A DNA stretch of 64,000 bases from Yponomeuta sedellus. Lineage: Eukaryota; Arthropoda; Insecta; Lepidoptera; Yponomeutidae. The DNA lies in contig OW203729.1 of NCBI GenBank assembly GCA_934045075.1, positions 9,166,704 to 9,230,703 of the forward strand, in the 5' to 3' direction. The notes below the pieces were generated by a model. It had not been told where the DNA came from and ran no database searches. It was given only the letters and a program-made list of their open reading frames with translations. Both the position numbers and the translations under genes were made by a program. Below, piece after piece: positions 58,691-64,000 of this stretch (position 1 is the stretch's first letter; the number at the start of each line of letters is the position of its first letter).

Positions 58691-59744
58691 ATAATGAATC
58701 ACTGTACCTATTCTTATTTCTAGTCTTTCATAGTTTATTATTTATAAGTATATATTAATAGTATAACGTAGTGGTGGCCATACCCCATCCAGGGCGGATA
58801 TAATTAGCACTATCGACTAGTAGATAACCGAGTATTGTACTCATCTCATATTAATCCATTCTTATCTACATAGTCGGCTAATAATGTCTGTCTTAACCGG
58901 CCTTTTTGGTAGGGGACGTTATACTATAACACTCACGTGTTTGCTGTATGACATTTGGTTTATTTGGTACTTTTATATTTTATTTATTTAGAAGTAGTTT
59001 TGTAGGAGTTACATATTTCATCCTAGTTTTATTTCTTTCAGCTTAATTTCAGCTTAACCTATTATCTATTTAATTTATTCTAAATCATATCTTGCTTTCG
59101 CTTATTTCATTCGCTTGATTGCTGTTTTCATTTATATTTATTTGCTTTAAGCTAACCTTTGGTTCCTGTTCATTAATCTAAATTCTGCTTTTGTATTTAG
59201 ACGGATCTCTTACACACTCTCGTTACTCAATCTCATATCCTAAAAGAGCTTAGGTTACTAATACGTTCACAACGAAGGGTTCTCATTAGACTAGACGATC
59301 ACAGTTGGCCATTAGTGTTTTGCATCATAGCTTCTTTTAGCAGGTTAATTATTATTGCACGTATTTTCTTCTTAAGTGGGTTAAAGTCTTTAAGTACTCG
59401 GGGTGGGGTGTTACAGTATCCGTAGTCTGTCTGGAATGTGAAAAGCTTTGCCTGAATATTTCTTCTTTCTCTTTCGAGCTATTTCTTGAACCGTAATGGA
59501 TAGTGGAGGTCCATGCATACGTGTAGTATCTAGTGTATGGAATGTTTACGTCTTCGTTGAAACGGTAATACACACACGGTGGCGACCTTGGTGTTATTAT
59601 AGTGCATTTTCTTTAATGTAACGGAGAGAATGTAATGTAATTGGGGCTAGTGTTCCACATATTAATGATTTTTAGTCTGTTAGTTAGATGAGTTAGAACC
59701 TGTCTTGAAAATAATAAGTGCAGAGTTGTTCTACATAATATAAT
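58691..59744. other. unassigned sequence
   Basis: acggtggcgacct at 59576-59588 resembles an LTR primer-binding site, but no paired LTR or internal coding region was found. Confidence 0.35.
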
Positions 59745-59850
59745 CTATCGTCGAGTTAGCACCTATAACATAAGTCATTTAGTTGTACTTAGTATACGGC
59801 TAACGAGATCTGTGTAATATGTCCATGAATATTTATTAATTATATTTATT
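59745..59850 (+). repeat. SINE-D 3' fragment
   Basis: tatcgtcgagttagcacctat .. gctaacgagatctgtgtaata .. ccatgaatatttatt; the tRNA head is absent. Confidence 0.78.
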
Positions 59851-60030
59851 ATGAAAAGTAACAGTATGGACATTCATTACGTTACTAATTTTAATTTATT
59901 GTTTGGGTTTGACTCCCGCCCAACGTCCAAAATTGATGAGTAAAAACTATAATTTTTGAATGGTATGGGGATTTCTTACACTCTGCTTAGTACCTTCTTT
60001 TTATTACTGGTGTATTATGTCCATATAATC
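59851..60030. other. unassigned sequence
   Basis: Nothing recognised. Confidence 0.3.
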
Positions 60031-60266
60031 TTGACGGCCTCGGTGACGAAGCGGTTTGGCACGCTGACTATAAAACCGAAGGTCTCAGGTTCGATCCCCG
60101 GCCGTGTCAAACTAGGAAACAAACTTTTCTAGTTTGTCTCCAGTCTTAGATGTTGTCTATGTATTCATTGTATTAAAGCTATTGTCGAGTTAGCACCTAT
60201 AACACAAGTCATTTAGTAGTACTTAGTATGGGGCTAACGAGATCTGTGTAATATTTCCATGAATTG
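60031..60266 (+). repeat. tRNA-type SINE-D, full head
   Basis: Head gacggcctcggtgacgaagcgg, B-box ggttcgatccc at 60089-60099, ggccgtgtc acceptor-like end, then the family body and 3' end as at 59745. The arms are plausible for a tRNA, but the body attached behind marks it as a SINE. Confidence 0.83.
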
Positions 60267-61139
60267 TTGGTTCACCTGATTACGAGGGTATGATTGGGAG
60301 GAGACTCTTCAGAGTAAAACTCCCAATAACTAATACAATGCATTCGCATCGCTTTAGTTGGTACACCGCTCCTTTTATTTATAATAGAGTCCTCTCTCAC
60401 TGCAATATAAAACATTGCACGTCCCGTGAGGCTTCACATATTGTTACAAAATGGCTTTTTACAATGGATTATAAAGAAACCGAAGAACTGTTTGTTAAGC
60501 TAATCTAAGACGGTTTGAAAGCATTTTCATAAATAATTTATTTATACATTTTTATTTTGATGTTGCATGTTTAGTTTTAATTCTAAGTCAATGGCACTAA
60601 ATTATCTACACCAAGAAAATAACAGAACAGAGCAAATGTACCTTTTTAAGATTCTAGGTCTAATCAGGTTCCCGCAAGACAGGTTGTACCTAGTGCGGGA
60701 GCCAATGTCAATCGCCAATACACGTACATTTTAAGTTTTAAGATAATTAAGCAACCTCCCTGTTCACAGCAGTACTACACTTTAACTGAAAATAAATGAT
60801 TTTTGACTTTGATATTTATTTATAATATATACAGAACCCTCAGTACGCAATTTCGACGCGCACTCAGCCGGTTTTATTTTGATAAGTAAAATGTGTGCAA
60901 GGGTGACCATGCTATGATTTAGGTAGGTTTGTTGAAAAAGTGAGTAAAAACAGAAACAATTCGAAAAGCTTGTATTAGGCGCTAGATTGATACAAGTTTT
61001 TCTCACGATGTAAGTTTTCCTTTTTACCTAATTTGCAGGGAAGGTAAGTAGTTTCCAAATGTAATGTTCATTAATTTACATTTTCTGCACTTTCTAATTT
61101 GCATAACAATATTTTGTCTTTGTATAAAAAAAAATACAC
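60267..61139. other. unassigned sequence
   Basis: Open frames of about 70 codons lack motifs. Confidence 0.4.
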
Positions 61140-61152
61140 AACACAATCACTT

Positions 61153-61685
61153 TTAAAAACCTATTTAGAGGCTAAAAATTCCACTCATGCCGGGATTCGA
61201 ACCCGCAACCTCTGGCTATCCGTGCCAGCGCTCTATCCAACTGAGTTAATGGGCGACTCACCGGTATCAGTGAAATTTCGAACCTCTTTACACTATTCTC
61301 TGTATTACGTACAGGCAGCGACATCTGGCTGAAGTAGATTGCATCACTTACAGCCCCGACTACCTACATTGCAGTTAGGTTTTTACATCGGAATGATGTC
61401 GCTGTACCCACATGATTATACTATTTTTATTTTTAATGCACTAACCCGTGCTATGGACAATTTTAAAAACCTATTTAGAGGCTAAAAATTCCACCCATAC
61501 CGGGATTCGAACCCGCGACCTCTGGCTATCCGTGCCAGCGCTCTATCCAACTGAGCTAATGGGCGACTCACCGGTATCAGTGAAATTTCGAACCTCTTTA
61601 CTCTATTCTCTGTATATTTAGCCTCTAAACAGGTTTTTAAAATTGTCCTTAGCACGGGTTAGTGCATTAAAAATAAAAATAGTAT
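61153..61685. mobile_element. inverted SINE-A dimer plus sense tail, 13-bp TSD
   Basis: From the left, an inverted segment starts at ttaaaaacctattta and runs through two head-to-tail SINE-A units (junction near 61420-61470). From about 61616 a sense 3' tail follows (tttagcctctaaacagg .. aaaaatagtat). The 13-mer aacacaatcactt flanks it at 61140-61152 and 61686-61698. Confidence 0.92.
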
Positions 61686-61698
61686 AACACAATCACTT

Positions 61699-61961
61699 CT
61701 CCAGCTCCTAAACTAGTATACCCTGTTCTCAACTAGGTAACATCGCGAGGAGATCACAAACAGACTGAGGTCATTTATACAAACCAAATACAGAGGCCTC
61801 CACAGAGAACCCACAACCTCTGTCTTGTTTGGGTATTTTGAAATAGAAAACGAAGTATCGACGATACCCAAGACTCATATTAAATGCGTCTTGGCTGCTA
61901 ATTCAGTTCAACAAACTAATAAACGCGCCCGCAGCTAATTAGTAACAAAATCTCGATAGCC
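61699..61961. other. unassigned sequence
   Basis: Nothing recognised. Confidence 0.35.
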
Positions 61962-62470
61962 ATGTGGAGAGGATGAAGGAAGAAAGATTGACAAAACAAA
62001 TATAATTATAGTATAATCATGTGGGTACAGCGATATCATTCCGATGTTAAAACCTAACTGCAAAGTAGGTAGTCGGGGCTGTAAGTGATGCAATCTACTT
62101 CAGCTAGGTGTCGCTGCCTGTACGTAATACAGAGTAGTGTAAAGAGGTTCGAAATTTCACTGATGTCGGTGAGTCGCCCATTAGCTCAGTTGGATAGAGG
62201 GCTGGCACGGATAGCCAGAGGTCGCGGGTTCGAATCCCGGCATGGGTAGAATTTTTAGCCTCTTAATAGGTTTTTAAAAATGTCCTTAGCACGGGTTAGT
62301 GCATTAAAAATAAAAATCGTATAAATATAATTATATTGCGAATGTGAGTGGAAGGGCTGGTAAGTGACATCCCAGGCGGACATACATCGACCAGATAGGG
62401 AATGTATTAGCAAAGGTAAATATAAAAAGTACCCGGAACCGGCGTGCGTGCATGCAACGACTTATGAACC
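61962..62470 (+). repeat. RTE fragment split by a SINE-A
   Basis: gccatgtggagaggatgaagg .. acaaaacaaa up to 62010 and gcgaatgtgagtggaaggg .. catgcaacgacttatgaac after 62335 are contiguous in the RTE copy at 30240-30430. Confidence 0.85.
62011..62322 (+). mobile_element. SINE-A, full-length monomer with 13-bp TSD
   Basis: This 312-bp copy is flanked by aaatataattata (61998-62010 and 62323-62335), defining the family ends: 5' gtataatcatgtgggtacag, 3' taaaaataaaaatcgtat. The tRNA-like part is not at the 5' end but about 160 bp in: gcccatt, D arm gctcagttggatagagg, anticodon stem ctggc/gccag with loop acggata, T arm gcgggttcgaatcccgg. The base before the anticodon is C instead of U, so it is unlikely to work as a tRNA. 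Confidence 0.92.
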
Positions 62471-62798
62471 TGACAAAAGTCAGGTTCGCAGGGAGGGAGG
62501 GAGATAGTGGATGCGAATGGCGAGCGACTGCGAAGGATGGCGTGATGGGGAAAAGGCCTATCGTCAGCAGTGGGCAGAGATGGGCTGACAATATCTCTGT
62601 AACCTCTGAATAAATACTATACCTCTTTCGCTTCATCAACAATGCAGTTCTGCTCAAAGCTGAGCCATCATTTGGTTTATATTTAATAATTGGGATTACT
62701 ATTATTTAAATATAATATGTACTTTATATCGCAGGTACTTATAATTATACTCTCGCTCTCTTTTGCTACTTGGTATCAATATATTTTCGATTTAATTA
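62471..62798. other. mostly unassigned
   Basis: A LINE-like end (ggaaaaggcctatcgtcagc .. gtgggcagagatgggctgac) lies at 62550-62590. Confidence 0.45.
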
Positions 62799-62937
62799 AC
62801 ATAACATTTACATACAGACACATACATTGCTTCTGGCCCCACACTAGGATACCCTGTGTCATGGGAACCAGAAACAGCGACATCACAAACAAGTAAACAT
62901 CCAAGACCTGGAGTTTTTTTTGTCCCCAGCCGGGACA
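62799..62937 (-). repeat. SINE-C, head missing
   Basis: Minus-strand cccggctggggacaaaa through the family body to ctgtatgtaaatgttatgt. Confidence 0.8.
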
Positions 62938-63210
62938 AAAAAAAATTAAGTACATGGACGTACTGACTATATTCTTCATGCAATCCACTCCATCCAAAGG
63001 TTGTCTGGAGGAGATCGCTCTTAGCGATAAGACCGCCAATTGTATAACATTACTTAGATTTAAGCAATCATGGTTGTATCCTTTTTTTCTGGTTGTGCAA
63101 TAAAGTGTTCTCTATCTATCTAATCTAATAGAATTCGAGATTGGTCAATTAACTACGCATCTGTGTTAATCTTTTTTTTAAGTATAGTTACTTCAACATA
63201 TCATGCAGAC
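62938..63210 (+). repeat. LINE 3' end
   Basis: 62995-63123: aaggttgtctggaggagatc .. gcgataagaccgcc .. gtgcaataaagtgttctctat, the family of 49968. Confidence 0.72.
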
Positions 63211-63345
63211 ACATAAGATAAGATAAGAATATTCTTTATTGTACACTGGAAAAACAACAAATACAAAACAATTGCAAATATACATAGTACAATTGGCGGC
63301 CTTATTGCTAAAAGCAATTTCTTCCAGACAACCTTACGATGGAAA
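63211..63345 (-). repeat. young LINE 3'-end copy
   Basis: The first 112 bp are identical to 46309-46420. It continues further into the element (ttccagacaaccttac) than that copy does. Confidence 0.88.
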
Positions 63346-64000
63346 GTTGCTCAAGGAAATTAGAAAGACGGGTAGCCAGTGCAAATTTGAATATTGATAC
63401 ATACTTATACTTAATAATAATACACTTACATACCGTTACTTATATAAACTTATAATATATTATAAACATACATATATATATCTTATAATAAAGTTCTACA
63501 TAAGACAAGGAAAGTACTAACCTACACACAAGAGGACAAAATACATACACACACACACGTATACCTCCTCCCTCTCCTCGCCCCGTTCACGTCCCCATTC
63601 GATTTAGCTAAAACATATTAATATTGATTTCTTTCCACTGCTTGATATATTGTATAGTAATTGTTACAAGTGAAATCCATTGTTGGCTTTGTTGACACGA
63701 TAAGAGATTGCAGATATTTTTTGTTATTTTGTGCTGTTGGATTTCTAAATAAAGAATGATAATAATAATAAGTGGAGGTACAGTACTACACATCATAAAA
63801 GTCCCTTCGGGAATCTACATTCGCGCAGACTAAGAAGAAGTGTAACGAAAGTACCCGAAGCTATAAGTACATTCTACATGATCTTTAACTGATACGGTTA
63901 AGGTGCAGAATTGATTGCCGCAGTAGCACTACCTATTTCGCTCACGCTAATATTGCCAAACTAATAGTCACCTGCATTAATGACGTTGAATCAACCAATA
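63346..64000. other. unassigned sequence
   Basis: An acacacacac run lies at 63549-63558. Sequence to about 63600 may be the 5' continuation of the LINE above. No gene. Confidence 0.4.

Noticed and set aside
59409..59590. A possible solo LTR ending acaca before tggcgacc (primer-binding-site-like).
   Set aside because: No second LTR, no flanking duplication and no internal coding region.

Overview
This window looks like repeat-dense nuclear DNA from a moth or butterfly (Lepidoptera). It has no host gene, rRNA gene, functional tRNA gene, operon or CRISPR array that I can support. The lineage call is inferred from the interspersed families I recognise: tRNA-headed SINEs, RTE-type LINE 3' ends whose last codons spell the familiar WRSLGEGYVQ-type ending, Helitron-like tails ending in CTAGT, and hAT and Harbinger MITEs. 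Gene poverty and nested insertions would fit heterochromatin or a W chromosome, but the sequence alone cannot prove that.

Layout. (1) 0-2.3 kb: a 5S-rRNA-headed SINE, then a tRNA-type SINE split by a 1.4-kb GC-rich retroposon that has a poly(A) tail, a 17-bp target-site duplication (TSD) and an internal array of four ~172-bp repeats. (2) 2.3-12.35 kb: the main object, a ~10-kb DNA transposon with 13-bp terminal inverted repeats. It carries two intact spliced genes facing each other: a CMC/EnSpm (tnp2-like) transposase of 695 aa and a DUF4806 protein of 444 aa. Its left end is a ~1.08-kb long inverted repeat, and both ends are rich in AGCTG/GGCTG motifs. (3) 12.4-28 kb: decayed repeats, a hAT MITE with a perfect 8-bp TSD (19.9 kb) and a broken transposase-like pseudogene (22.2-23.1 kb). 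(4) 28-44 kb: SINEs, RTE fragments, a large ATGT microsatellite, a Harbinger nuclease remnant and three hairpin SINE insertions with TSDs. (5) 44-54 kb: hairpin elements, hAT and other MITEs, and a dense nest of SINEs. (6) 54.7-60 kb: a stretch with few recognised repeats but with tandem duplications. (7) 60-64 kb: SINEs again, including one full-length copy with a 13-bp TSD and an inverted tandem dimer.

How the parts relate. The only genes likely to act together are the two in the 10-kb transposon. Transposition by the first, possibly assisted by the second (a basic, coiled-coil nuclear-type protein), would use the motif-rich ends. Elsewhere the pattern is LINE-type machinery moving other RNAs: tRNA-headed and 5S-headed SINEs, a GC-rich RNA and hairpin RNAs. 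Several of these have TSDs readable by eye.
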